Shown here: one piece after another, positions 1-7,826 of the stretch
Layout of the letters: the number at the start of each line of letters is the position of its first letter
Numbering within the stretch: position 1 is the stretch's first letter
From: Paracoccaceae bacterium
GTDB lineage: Bacteria > Pseudomonadota > Alphaproteobacteria > Rhodobacterales > Rhodobacteraceae
DNA length: 32,187 bases
Direction: 5' to 3'
NCBI GenBank assembly: GCA_026707935.1
Contig: JAPOVX010000101.1
Span: forward strand, 1 to 32,187
Position numbers and translations under genes: made by a program
Notes under the pieces: model-generated
The model's input: only the letters and a program-made list of their open reading frames with translations
Told to the model about the DNA's origin: nothing
Database searches by the model: none

Positions 1-2178
1 GGCGTCGCGGACACTACCTATGCCGGCATCGACATCGGCTCTGTGGTCGCCACCGAGGCCGATAACAACGACTTGACCGTAACAGTGTCGGCCGACAATA
101 TGTCGGTGAACGAAGGCGATGCCGCGAGTTTTACGGTTACGGTGAACGGCGGCGTGATCACCCAGGACCTGACGGTCAACTACACGGTCTCGGGTACGGC
201 GACCGCAGGCAGCGACTACACGACGCCGAGCCCGACCTCTCTGACCATAGCGGCGAACTCCACGAGCGGCAGCGTGTCGATCCCCACGATCGCAGACCCT
301 GTGCTCGACGACGGCGAGACGTTGATCGTCACCCTGTCGGAACCATTGTCCAACGGCGTCGATCCAGTGACCATCGGAGCGCAGGACAGCGCGACGGCGA
401 CAATTATCGACGGCGGTGAGGTGACGCTGAAGGTATACAACGCAACCGCGGCGGAGGGCGATCCCGCGACGTTCACGGTCGAGATGTCGGGCCCTGTTTC
501 AAGCGTCGTCGAGGTCAATTGGACGACGGAAGACCGCACCGCGACGGAGTTCGACGACTACGTGGCGAATCCCGTTAGATTGACTTTCAATCCGGGCGTA
601 ACGGCCCTGACCGTAACCGTGCAAACGTTGCGTGACACCGTGGCCGAAGGCGATGAGACTTTTGTGGTCAAGCTTGAGAACTTGACCGGTCCGTCGGGTG
701 TGCGCCTTGCCGCCGATCACGAAGGCACGGGAACGATCGTGGACAACGTTCTGGAGGCTGCCGCCGCGCGCCACGACCGAGTTAACCAGGAGGTGTTGCC
801 GCAGGTGGCCCAGGCGATGACCGCAAGCACGCTGTCAGCGATTACCGGTCGCTTCGACGTGGCGGTCCGGGGCGCTCCGTCCGTGCCAACGACGAACCTG
901 CTGGATCCATCCGATATCGATCGCTTCGTCAGAACCAACGAGCAAGCGTTGAAGAATGGCACCTTGACCTCGGAGCAATTGCTGAACCGCTCGTCCTTCC
1001 TGCTGCCGCTCTCGGGCGAAGAGGACGGAACGCCCGGCGTCTCTGTGTGGGGCAGTGGCGACTACCTGGCACTTTCCAGTAGCGAGGAAGGCAGCACCGA
1101 CTGGAAGGGCAACCTGTCGAGCTTCCATCTCGGCGCGGATGCGCTGCTGCAGCCCGACCTGCTGGCCGGTTTCTCGGTATCCCGTTCGATTGGCTCGTTC
1201 GAATTCACCGATCGCACCGATCCGGTGGCGGGGAGTGGATCCTATAAAAGCCGGATGACCACTGTGCATCCTTATGTGAACTGGTCGATGCGCGAGGGGC
1301 TCGGGTTCTGGGCAACGGTGGGTTACGGTCAAGGCGAGGTCGAAATCAAGGAAGTCGCCGCGACACGCACGAGCGACACGAAAATGACGGCGGCTGCGGC
1401 GGGCTTCAACATCGACCTGCTGACGAAGGACGACCTGTTCCTGTTGGAGGGCGGCACGACGAAGCTCAAGTTCAAGGGTGAAGACGCGTTTGCCCGCGTC
1501 GAGGTCGAAGGCAGAAACCTGATGGATCCGGAGACTCGGATTAACCCGCTGACTTCCAATGTCCACCGATCGCGCCTGTCTCTCGAAGCCAGCCACGAAC
1601 GCCGACTCGAGTCGGGCTCCATCGTGACCTCCTCTCTGGAAATCGGGCTGCGCTATGACGGCGGTGAAGGGACGACCGGCGCGGGCGCGGAAATTGGCGG
1701 CGTGCTCAGCTACCGCGACCCGACGTCCGGCTTGACCCTGGAAGGTCGCGCCCGTGCGCTCGTGGTACATCAGGACGACCACAAGGAATGGGGCATCGGC
1801 GGTCTGGTCCGGCTTGATCCCGACGCCGACGGGACGGGCCTGTCGCTGACCGTGATACCGGCCTTTGGCAAGGTCAATAGCACGATTGGGCAGCTCTATG
1901 ATCACGGAATCGTCGGTCTCGCGGCCAACGACAACGCACCCGCGGGCAACCTCGACGTCGAGATCGGCTATGGCTTCGGCACGTTCGGCGATCGCGGGCT
2001 GCTCACCCCCTTTGGCGGATGGTCGCTCTCCGGCGAGGATGAGCAACGCTATCGCATCGGTAGCCGTTTTCGGGTCGGCCCGGCAATCAATCTGAGCATT
2101 GAGGGCGAGCGGAACGAAGCGGCCAACGACGCCCCGCCCAAGCACAGCATCATGCTGCGCGGACAGGTGTGGTTCTGA
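1..2178 (+). CDS. Calx-beta surface protein with C-terminal autotransporter-like barrel (5' end missing)
   Basis: The reading frame is open from base 1, so the gene starts outside the window. It ends at a TGA at 2176-2178. The visible part begins with two Calx-beta repeats, an extracellular beta-sandwich fold (residues about 20-125 and 130-235 of the visible frame). They show the typical SVNEGD, TATAGSDY and DDGETL motifs, then AAEGDPA and VAEGDETF. An Ala-rich linker follows, and then about 400 residues of alternating amphipathic strands ending in IMLRGQVWF. A terminal aromatic residue is typical of outer-membrane barrels. I infer a surface-exposed or secreted adhesin-like protein anchored by an autotransporter-type barrel. 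No catalytic motif is visible, and the passenger and signal peptide lie upstream of the window. It could also be a non-autotransporter barrel protein with Calx-beta modules. Confidence 0.85.
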   Translation, partial: GVADTTYAGIDIGSVVATEADNNDLTVTVSADNMSVNEGDAASFTVTVNGGVITQDLTVNYTVSGTATAGSDYTTPSPTSLTIAANSTSGSVSIPTIADPVLDDGETLIVTLSEPLSNGVDPVTIGAQDSATATIIDGGEVTLKVYNATAAEGDPATFTVEMSGPVSSVVEVNWTTEDRTATEFDDYVANPVRLTFNPGVTALTVTVQTLRDTVAEGDETFVVKLENLTGPSGVRLAADHEGTGTIVDNVLEAAAARHDRVNQEVLPQVAQAMTASTLSAITGRFDVAVRGAPSVPTTNLLDPSDIDRFVRTNEQALKNGTLTSEQLLNRSSFLLPLSGEEDGTPGVSVWGSGDYLALSSSEEGSTDWKGNLSSFHLGADALLQPDLLAGFSVSRSIGSFEFTDRTDPVAGSGSYKSRMTTVHPYVNWSMREGLGFWATVGYGQGEVEIKEVAATRTSDTKMTAAAAGFNIDLLTKDDLFLLEGGTTKLKFKGEDAFARVEVEGRNLMDPETRINPLTSNVHRSRLSLEASHERRLESGSIVTSSLEIGLRYDGGEGTTGAGAEIGGVLSYRDPTSGLTLEGRARALVVHQDDHKEWGIGGLVRLDPDADGTGLSLTVIPAFGKVNSTIGQLYDHGIVGLAANDNAPAGNLDVEIGYGFGTFGDRGLLTPFGGWSLSGEDEQRYRIGSRFRVGPAINLSIEGERNEAANDAPPKHSIMLRGQVWF

Positions 2179-2392
2179 GTCCTGTCACGCTCGCCGATGG
2201 TCGCCAGGGCGGCGAGGTTTTCATTCAACAGTTGCGAGGGTCCTGATACCGGCGGCGACGTCGATGCGGCTCTTGCCGCTCGACACGGAGAGCGCCGCTG
2301 GGGGCAAGTCGCACGATTGCAGGCATCGTGGTCGCCGTCGAACTGGTTTTTCCCTTTGTGCCATCCGGTCAGGAGTTCCGCTCTGAACCGTG

Positions 2393-2860
2393 TTACACTG
2401 ATCGGCTGGGCCATGTACGCCTCACGTTCCACAGCACCTTGCCGACCACATGAACGCCTTGCGCTTCGCAGGTGTAGCCGGTGTACTCCGGTTTGGCGGT
2501 GATCAGCCGAAGCTGCCGGGGTGGATCGGCGTTGGGCACAATCTCGATCCGCTTGACCATGACCCCGTTCCCGTCCCACGCCACGAACATCTCGCCGGTG
2601 GTCGGGCCGCCACGCCGGGCGGTAGCGACCAAGTGCCGATCGCCCTCTCCCTCCTCTCCCTTCACGGCTTCTCCCCGGACTCTGAGAATGCGCAAGTTGT
2701 CGGGACACGCGTCGCCTTCGTCGGGGATCATACCCTCCGGCAGGAATCAGCGCGCCGTCCCGACCGCGAACTCCTCGCTGGGTTCGCCGAATCCGACCGA
2801 CGCCTCTGACTCGATCTCGGAAACGCCTGGGTGCGGCATGTCTGCGGTTGCTGTCGCCAT
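2393..2860 (-). pseudogene. S24/LexA-like peptidase-fold protein interrupted by an in-frame TGA
   Basis: The frame starts at ATG 2860 behind a good ribosome site (AAGAAGAGG, 7 nt spacing). It runs 37 codons, meets TGA at 2747-2749, then continues in the same frame to TAA at 2393. The downstream part resembles the C-terminal fold of S24/LexA or phage-repressor peptidases: LRVRGEAVKG where the family has a GDSM-type nucleophile motif, then GEMFVAWDGNGVMVKRIEI with the usual Lys, then LRLITAKPEY and VVGKVLWNVRR. The nucleophile Ser position reads Ala, so even a readthrough product should be proteolytically dead. An alternative is translation restart at ATG 2731, which has GGAGGG directly before it, although the 2-nt spacing is poor. 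The gene is divergent from the VOC gene across 117 bp. The S24 assignment is by motif resemblance only. Confidence 0.55.
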
Positions 2861-2977
2861 CGCACACCTCTTCTTCTTGACCCGCCGTCGCCTTGGCACG
2901 GTGTTCGGCGGTCTTGTCGATCTGAAACCGCGAGGGTAGCTTCGCCAAACGATCCCTTTTTGCCGTAGGAGGCGAAC

Positions 2978-3430
2978 ATGACTGAACGCGGCTTCCGCGT
3001 CCGCGGCCTTGGTGAGATCGCGATCCGCTGCAACGATCTCGGGCGAATGGCAGCCTTTTATAGTGATGTGTTCGGACTGGAGCGGATGGAGGGAAATGTC
3101 GCCGAGGGCATCGTGTTTTTCCGCATCGCCGCGGGCTTTGGCGGGCACACGCAGGTCCTGGCGCTCTTCGACAAGCAGAATTTTTTGCGTCCCGGGCTGC
3201 ACCGGACCAGGGTGGAGGCACCGGAGACGGGAGCAACCTCTTCGCTCCATCATCTGGCGCTCAGCCTGCCCTATGATGAACAGGAAGCCGCGATGCGCTG
3301 GTATGAGGCGCAAGGCTTGCCTTTCCGGGTCGAGATCTTCGGCTGGGTGGGGTGGCGCGGCGTTTTCACCGAGGACCCCGAAGGCAATACTGTTGAACTC
3401 GTGGCATATGACGGTTCGCTCCGGGCCTGA
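2978..3430 (+). CDS. VOC superfamily (glyoxalase/bleomycin resistance/dioxygenase-like) protein
   Basis: This is a 150-residue protein, the usual size for a two-module vicinal-oxygen-chelate protein. A strong ribosome site (TAGGAGG, 6 nt spacing) fixes the start at ATG 2978. Family marks include GEIAIRCNDLGRMAAFYSDV near the N-terminus with FGLE following, LHHLALSLP in the middle (candidate metal-binding His) and DPEGNTVELVAYD near the end (candidate metal-binding Glu). Such proteins bind a divalent metal and act on small molecules, as glyoxalases, dioxygenases or drug-binding proteins. The substrate cannot be read from the sequence. It is transcribed divergently from the broken S24-like gene and convergently with the ATPase pair. 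Confidence 0.85.
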   Translation: MTERGFRVRGLGEIAIRCNDLGRMAAFYSDVFGLERMEGNVAEGIVFFRIAAGFGGHTQVLALFDKQNFLRPGLHRTRVEAPETGATSSLHHLALSLPYDEQEAAMRWYEAQGLPFRVEIFGWVGWRGVFTEDPEGNTVELVAYDGSLRA

Positions 3431-3443
3431 CTGCTTGATCAGT

Positions 3444-3462
3444 TGCCCGATCTTGTCGGGCA
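3444..3462. terminator. weak stem-loop between convergent genes
   Basis: TGCCCGA and TCGGGCA form a perfect 7-bp stem around a 5-nt loop. It sits just after the VOC stop codon and between two convergent genes, where a bidirectional terminator would be expected. There is no clear T-tract on either side, so its role is uncertain. Confidence 0.3.
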
Positions 3463-3534
3463 CATTCTTCACGAGATAGCGCAGCAAATGCGCAGTGCTC
3501 AACAAAACCGTCAAAAACGAATTGGGAAAATTCT

Positions 3535-4164
3535 CTACGATGCTCCAAGGGAAGCGGGGAACCATCCTCGAAGCGTTTCGCACATTTCCCGGAACGCGGG
3601 ATCCTTGCATTTTCGGAGGCTCACCTGTTCCGCAAGTTCCTTGAACGACAACGCCGTCGGACCGCGACTCTTCTTATTCATCGCTCGCGTCATTGCCAAT
3701 TTCGGATCTGGCGGCTTGGCTACGCCGTCCGGCCAAAGGTCTCGCTCGCACAGCCACTTGCGCAACGCTTCGGTCCCTTCGTTCCACCCGAGAACCGGGC
3801 CCACGTTCGCGGAGTCGGACCAGACCCACATCTCCAGTTCGGGCTCTATCACGATCGCCTTCGACCTGTTATTCCATCCGGCCCGGCACAGGTCTTCTTC
3901 CACGGCATTCTGGATGTCCTGCCTTATCGCCGTTTCGTCTCCGCTCCCTTCCTTGTCGAACAACACCAACACGAATTCGTGGTCTTTGACGTAACTGGCT
4001 GCGGTTGAAGCCGCCTGCCGGCGGCACCCAGGATCTCTGTGGATATGCCTGATGATCGTGAACTCGATGCTTCTGATTTCGAGCGAAGCGTGTCGTTTTG
4101 TCAACAGCCCACGCATTGTCGCTTGGATGTCGGCGTCCGCCACGAGCACCAACAGGTCTTTCAC
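3535..4164 (-). CDS. small TOPRIM-like / MAD4-like partner protein of the upstream ATPase
   Basis: This is a 209-residue protein with GTG start at 4164. The start overlaps the stop of the upstream ATPase gene (GTGA, 4161-4164), so the two are almost certainly translationally coupled. It begins KDLLVLVADADIQATMRGLL, followed by a hydrophobic strand ending in an acidic patch, FVLVLFDKEGSGDE. This layout recalls TOPRIM-like folds such as DUF4276/OLD-type partners. The stretches IVIEPELEMWVW and LAEQVSLRKCKDPAF resemble proteins that I recall being annotated as methylation-associated defence component MAD4, but I cannot check this. The usual first TOPRIM Glu is not obvious, so nuclease activity is uncertain. 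The inferred role is the effector or accessory subunit of a two-gene defence module. Confidence 0.7.
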   Translation of the reverse strand: MKDLLVLVADADIQATMRGLLTKRHASLEIRSIEFTIIRHIHRDPGCRRQAASTAASYVKDHEFVLVLFDKEGSGDETAIRQDIQNAVEEDLCRAGWNNRSKAIVIEPELEMWVWSDSANVGPVLGWNEGTEALRKWLCERDLWPDGVAKPPDPKLAMTRAMNKKSRGPTALSFKELAEQVSLRKCKDPAFREMCETLRGWFPASLGAS

Positions 4165-5429
4165 GACAGGATGTCAGCCGCCCAGAACACGGTGTCATCT
4201 ACCGAATGCTGCCAATCCTTCAACCGGGGATGCTCGTTGCCGGGCACGATTACCGTCCCCTTTTGCGGGTCGTGGCCGAAACACAGGACCTGGCCGATGC
4301 CAACGCAGCGCAGCAGTGTCGGCGAGTGGGAGGCGATGAAAACCTGTGCGCCGGAGACAGTCGACAGCGACTGGTACACATACTCAATGGCCATCGGATG
4401 GATGCCGTTCTCGGGCTCCTCCAACAGATACGCCAGAGGAAACTTCCGAAGGTGGGCGATCACGGTCAGAGCGAACAGCCGAAGCGTGCCTTCGGAGACA
4501 CCCCAGGACGGAACTTCAATGCCGGCACGCCTGACCATCATGTAGGCGTGGCGGTCGTCCTCGCGGTGCACGATCCTGACGTCCTCGATTTCCGGCAGCG
4601 CCAGACGCACGAAATCAAGCCACTGCCCCCACTCCTCGGGATCGGATTGAAGCTCTTCCAGCACGCGGGGCAAATTGCTGCCATCGTCTGCCAGTCGTCT
4701 GCCATCATCGCCGTTGGGCCTCGACGCCTGCCTGAGTTTCCGGCTGTCCAACTGGATGCACTGCACGCTACGCCGGGCTACCGCATCCGCGATCGTCTCC
4801 ACGTCGGAGAAATCCATTTCATCTTTGTATCGGAACGGGAAGAACGCGCGCAAAACCAAAAGTTGGCCGATTGCACTCCAGTCGTCATCGAGGCGGCGGG
4901 GAAAGTGAATTTCGCGTCGGTCATTTTTCCCGGGGCGGAACCACACGATATTCTTATCGGTTTTCTGACCGAAGATCTGCCGCTGCCTGCGGCCGGGTGC
5001 CAGGACGCCTTTACATATTGAATTGGCTGCCGCGCTTTTTGCGAATTCCCCTGGTGTGAGGCGTCGAAGGTAACCGTTCTCGGCGACCACCCTCATGCCA
5101 TCGCCGGACTCCTCGACACTCAGCTCGTAGCGCAGTTCCTGGTCACCAACTTCGAACTCGAACGCCAGTTCGAAGCCAGGCGACTTTGTCGGGCGACCCC
5201 ACACCAGATCCTGGAAATTCCGCGTGCGCCTCCCCACCGCCCGTTCCAGTCCCTGCTGTATGTAGTCGGACAGGAACGCGACCGCATCCAGCAGCGTACT
5301 CTTGCCGCTGCCGTTCGGACCGACAAGAACGTTGAAGTTCCCGTCGAACCTCAGATCGACATGCCTTAGGCTGCGATAGCCGCGGGCCTGAATCGCCTTA
5401 AGCGTTGCAGGGGGGGCTTCACTAGTCAC
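4161..5429 (-). CDS. AAA_21/SMC-like ABC-type ATPase, probable defence ATPase
   Basis: This is a 422-residue cytoplasmic ATPase. Walker A is GPNGSGKST at residues 37-45, preceded by the typical AIQARGYRSLRHVDLRF start of OLD/AAA_21 proteins. A signature-like motif (VSEGTLRLFAL), Walker B with catalytic Glu (LLEEPENGIHP) and an H-loop (IASHSPTLL) lie at about residues 320-368. The central part (about 80-300) is the variable insertion expected in this family. The start is GTG 5429; no ATG precedes the conserved start and the ribosome site is weak. Its stop overlaps the next gene by 4 bp. ATPases of this type paired with a small TOPRIM-like protein are found in anti-phage systems of the OLD/PARIS/Abi kind. 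The pairing here is seen directly; the defence role is inferred. Confidence 0.85.
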   Translation of the reverse strand: MTSEAPPATLKAIQARGYRSLRHVDLRFDGNFNVLVGPNGSGKSTLLDAVAFLSDYIQQGLERAVGRRTRNFQDLVWGRPTKSPGFELAFEFEVGDQELRYELSVEESGDGMRVVAENGYLRRLTPGEFAKSAAANSICKGVLAPGRRQRQIFGQKTDKNIVWFRPGKNDRREIHFPRRLDDDWSAIGQLLVLRAFFPFRYKDEMDFSDVETIADAVARRSVQCIQLDSRKLRQASRPNGDDGRRLADDGSNLPRVLEELQSDPEEWGQWLDFVRLALPEIEDVRIVHREDDRHAYMMVRRAGIEVPSWGVSEGTLRLFALTVIAHLRKFPLAYLLEEPENGIHPMAIEYVYQSLSTVSGAQVFIASHSPTLLRCVGIGQVLCFGHDPQKGTVIVPGNEHPRLKDWQHSVDDTVFWAADILS

Positions 5430-5892
5430 CGGAACTCGACGCCGTCAACGGGGATGGAACCGGCCCCTGTGCCTGGAGTGAAGGTCTGCCCCGAAGTGTC
5501 TTCTGGTCCTGCATCGCGCACCCCGCACAGGTAGCCATCCGAATTGTCCCTGTCGTGGTGCTCTGCGAATGGCGAGGGTTAGTCAACAGACAGCCGCCTT
5601 CGTGCCTGGGCCAAAGTTCATACCAAATCCCCTGACACAAGGTCGCCACTCCAGAGACGGTGACACTTCCGCGCAACATGCCCGTTCCGCCCGAAAACCG
5701 CCAGTCGGAATTCATGTGCTCTGTCACAGAACAGTGGGGCTGGACAGTATATAATTCCCTAAACGAGGCCCGATTTTTCAGGGCCCACTCCAGGAAACGT
5801 GCCATATCGAATACAGTGGTCTGCGATTACCGGAACAATTTGCGACGTTCGCGTCTGGCAGAAATATCGCTTTGGTCAGGCGTTTACTCCCT
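5430..5892. other. 463-bp stretch without a confident gene
   Basis: This holds the leader of the ATPase pair and the tail side of the vapC remnant. A 127-codon minus-strand frame (5422-5805) overlaps the ATPase start by 8 bp. Its protein matches nothing I recognise and it has no good ribosome site, so I do not call it. A TATACT box reading toward the ATPase lies near 5745-5755, but no convincing -35 accompanies it. Confidence 0.4.
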
Positions 5893-6297
5893 TCAGCACT
5901 TCATGGCGCGAACGTGCCATTCATCGCCGTAATCCCGGATCTGTCGATCGCGTGTGAGGATGGTCAGATTCATAACTCCGCCTGTTGCAATGAAAATTCG
6001 ATCAGCGGGATCAGCAGGTGAGACGCCCGGAAAAAATGATGATTCCACAAGCGCAGGCGTAGACAGCGCCGCCAGTGTGAATTGGCCTTTGTCCAGCAAG
6101 TCCTCGAATCACCCCAAGGCAGGGCGTTCCAATCTCAAACGGGAATGGGAAACGAGCATCCCGATTTCCCAGGCAGAGAATGGCGAGACATACGTTTTTC
6201 GGCCTTCGCGGAAATGCGCGTCAAGTCTCGCTAAAGCGTCCGGGTCGATCGCATCCCCGTTGGCAATCCATACGACTGAACAGGTATCGAGTAGAAT
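5893..6297 (-). pseudogene. vapC: vapC-like PIN-domain toxin, inactivated remnant
   Basis: Reading the minus strand from about 6297 gives ILLDTCSVVWIANGD (PIN strand 1 with the first Asp), SPFSAWEIGMLV (conserved Glu region), RPALG, a TGA at 6109-6111, and then FEDLLDKG, PADPADRIFIATG and LTRDRQIRDYG, the C-terminal PIN acidic motifs. The frame is the same before and after the TGA. Families of this type normally carry Trp there (ALGWFE), so a single TGG-to-TGA change explains the break. There is no ATG, GTG or TTG at the expected start (the codon is ATT), a second lesion. No antitoxin frame is intact upstream. It is therefore a dead toxin gene beside a complete toxin-antitoxin pair. Confidence 0.75.
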
Positions 6298-6382
6298 ACA
6301 GATTCCTACGTATTTGACGGCGATTCCTGCGACATCTGACGGACCGGTTCGCGGTCAGCGCGCAAGTCTCTCCCGGAACTGA

Positions 6383-6478
6383 AGCCTGGGTTCTGTCCTC
6401 CTTTTTGATGTCGGCAGGCTGGCCGAAGGCCAGCCCGGTGCGGGCGCAAGAGAGCTCTTCCCGGATTTCAACTACTCG
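6383..6478 (+). repeat. dispersed intergenic repeat, copy 1
   Basis: About 96 bp align without large gaps to 9073-9168. Shared blocks include GGGTTCTGTC near the start, a GCTGGCC core, and TCCCGGATTTCAAC against TCCCGATTTTCAAC near the end. Both copies are on the plus strand and lie in non-coding DNA. Confidence 0.55.
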
Positions 6479-6487
6479 GTGAACGCG

Positions 6488-6652
6488 ATGTGTGAAACGA
6501 CAAGTACGTACGACTTTGCGTCGCTGACAAACCTATCGCGCGCATCCTACGCGGCAGTCGTTGTAATACTTGTCGGACTGGCTTCAGTCGTCACCTTGAC
6601 GGCCGTGCAGCGCGACAATCAAGGTAACAATACGAGCTGCCATCCAGGTTGA
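6488..6652 (+). CDS. possible 54-residue single-span membrane peptide
   Basis: ATG 6488 opens a 54-codon frame ending at TGA 6650-6652. It encodes a polar N-terminus (MCETTSTYDFASLTNLSRAS), one hydrophobic segment (YAAVVVILVGLASVVTL, about residues 21-37) and a short polar tail ending in SCHPG. The ribosome site is weak (GGTGAA). It lies between the dead vapC gene and the intact toxin-antitoxin pair. Small one-span peptides in such places can be toxins or regulators, but nothing specific is recognised. A chance frame remains quite possible. Confidence 0.3.
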   Translation: MCETTSTYDFASLTNLSRASYAAVVVILVGLASVVTLTAVQRDNQGNNTSCHPG

Positions 6653-6972
6653 CGCGCTATACGTGAGGACCACGCGTGCCGCCAGATACGGCACAAGGGC
6701 GCCCGAAGCTTCCCGATCCTCAGGGTCCGGGAGATCACGTCCGGTCAGTTCGGGTAGAGATTTCCTGATGTTTGGCGTCACGCAAGGTACAAAGACCGAG
6801 ACGGCCCGTCAGGTGGCGCCGGACAGGTTGTCATTGCCTTGTTCGGCCACCAGTGTGACGCATTTACGCAGCAGCGGGTGCCTCCGCAAATCCCCACTCG
6901 GAGACTGCCGCGGCTGCCTCTATCCGAACGGCTGACTGCAAAACGGCGCCAAAAGGAAAGAGGATGTCGCCT
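6653..6972. other. 320-bp stretch, nothing recognised
   Basis: It lies downstream of the vapC-type toxin gene and contains no frame that I can support and no clear terminator. Confidence 0.4.
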
Positions 6973-7359
6973 TCACCAAATCCGAATTACGCCGAATTCA
7001 TCGAACACCCGGTCTACCGAGACGATGGGAAGCGCACGCGCGAGGGATTGGGCGGCAAGCATCCGGTCGAACGGGTCGCGATGAAGGCCCGGCAAGTGTC
7101 CCGCGCGTTCGGCGTCAGAGACTCCGATCGCCAACTCCACAAAACCCTGCCCGGTGACTTGGCCCGCGACATCGACGGCGATGGCCTGACACTCCGGCAG
7201 TTTGCCGATCCGAAACTTGGTCGTGATTTCCCAGGCGGAGGCGGCGCTGACCAAGACTTCGTTCGCCTCGTCAGCGATCACCTCTCGCGCCGCATCGGAA
7301 AGTCGCTTGCTATCCGCGATCCACCAAAGAAACGCATGGGTGTCCAGCAACGCCTGCAC
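6973..7359 (-). CDS. vapC: VapC-family PIN-domain toxin (type II toxin-antitoxin)
   Basis: This is a 128-residue PIN-domain protein. The first acidic motif is ALLDTHAFLWW, the central conserved Glu sits in SAASAWEITTK, and the C-terminal acidic motif is HRDPFDRMLAAQS, followed by IVSVDRVFDEFG. These match the sub-group of PIN toxins paired with Phd/YefM antitoxins. Known members are Mg-dependent ribonucleases that stop translation when free of antitoxin. I chose GTG 7359, two bases after the antitoxin stop, because it puts LLDTH at the usual distance from the N-terminus. A TTG at 7377 would overlap the antitoxin by 16 bp. The acidic residues appear complete, so the toxin should be active. Confidence 0.85.
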   Translation of the reverse strand: MQALLDTHAFLWWIADSKRLSDAAREVIADEANEVLVSAASAWEITTKFRIGKLPECQAIAVDVAGQVTGQGFVELAIGVSDAERAGHLPGLHRDPFDRMLAAQSLARALPIVSVDRVFDEFGVIRIW

Positions 7360-7361
7360 TT

Positions 7362-7595
7362 CTATCGGCTTTCCCAAGCCGCCAACTCTTCCTCGGGCAA
7401 GGGATCGAAGAAGGTATCGGGAATGACAATTTTCCCCTTGAGGACATCGGGCCGGCGCTTGATCGGAGTTCTGTATGCGATGAGGCGTGCGACGGCCACA
7501 CCGCGGCGTGCGATGACGATGTCCTCGCCAGCCTCGACCCGTGCCAACAGTCGGGAAAGTTCAGTCTTGGCTTGATGAACATTGACGACGTGCAT
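7362..7595 (-). CDS. Phd/YefM-family antitoxin
   Basis: This 77-residue protein starts MHVVNVHQAKTELSRLLARV, the standard Phd/YefM N-terminal fold that binds DNA and dimerises, followed by GEDIVIARRGVAVARL. The C-terminal tail (KGKIVIPDTFFDPLPEEELA) is the segment that usually wraps the PIN toxin. ATG 7595 is the start that fits the family; earlier in-frame starts fall inside the promoter. The gene is co-transcribed with the toxin and presumably autorepresses through the palindrome at 7615-7646. Confidence 0.9.
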   Translation of the reverse strand: MHVVNVHQAKTELSRLLARVEAGEDIVIARRGVAVARLIAYRTPIKRRPDVLKGKIVIPDTFFDPLPEEELAAWESR

Positions 7596-7614
7596 TGTTT
7601 TCGTCTTGGTCGAT

Positions 7615-7646
7615 GAATATCTAGCTAACATTATAGCTAGATATTC
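7615..7646. promoter_or_regulatory. palindromic operator of the toxin-antitoxin pair
   Basis: GAATATCTAGCTA and TAGCTAGATATTC are perfect 13-bp inverted arms around a 6-bp centre. The site is 20 bp upstream of the antitoxin ATG and covers the -10 box. This is the expected arrangement for an autoregulatory Phd-type operator. Confidence 0.8.
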
Positions 7647-7657
7647 GACTCCGTCAA
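7630..7657 (-). promoter_or_regulatory. sigma70-type promoter for the toxin-antitoxin pair
   Basis: On the minus strand, TTGACG (7652-7657) is separated by 16 bp from a perfect TATAAT (7630-7635). The -10 box spans the centre of the palindrome. Predicted transcription would start near 7623, giving a leader of about 28 nt before ATG 7595. Confidence 0.75.
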
Positions 7658-7826
7658 TACTTGAGAGAAAGGCGGCCGGATCGCCACATTCCAGAGCTCA
7701 TTTCTTTCGTCTTGATTGCGTCTGTCTCGAACTGCAGGAAACAGAACCGTGGGGCCACGGGACGAATTTGCTACGGTTGATTTCATATCGCCGGGGTTCG
7801 AGGGAGTCTGGCCCCGTGGAATCCAC

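Noticed and set aside
835..2145. Long minus-strand frame opposite the barrel domain (436 codons)
   Set aside because: It is the antisense shadow of a clearly coding plus-strand frame in GC-rich DNA; the protein has no recognisable pattern.
2393..2860. Selenocysteine or recoding at the in-frame TGA
   Set aside because: No selenocysteine-insertion hairpin was evident, the family has no selenoprotein members that I know of, and other genes here use TGA as a normal stop.
5422..5805. 127-codon minus-strand frame overlapping the ATPase start
   Set aside because: The overlap suggested a first gene of the ATPase operon, but the protein matches nothing I know, has no clear ribosome site and has irregular codon use.
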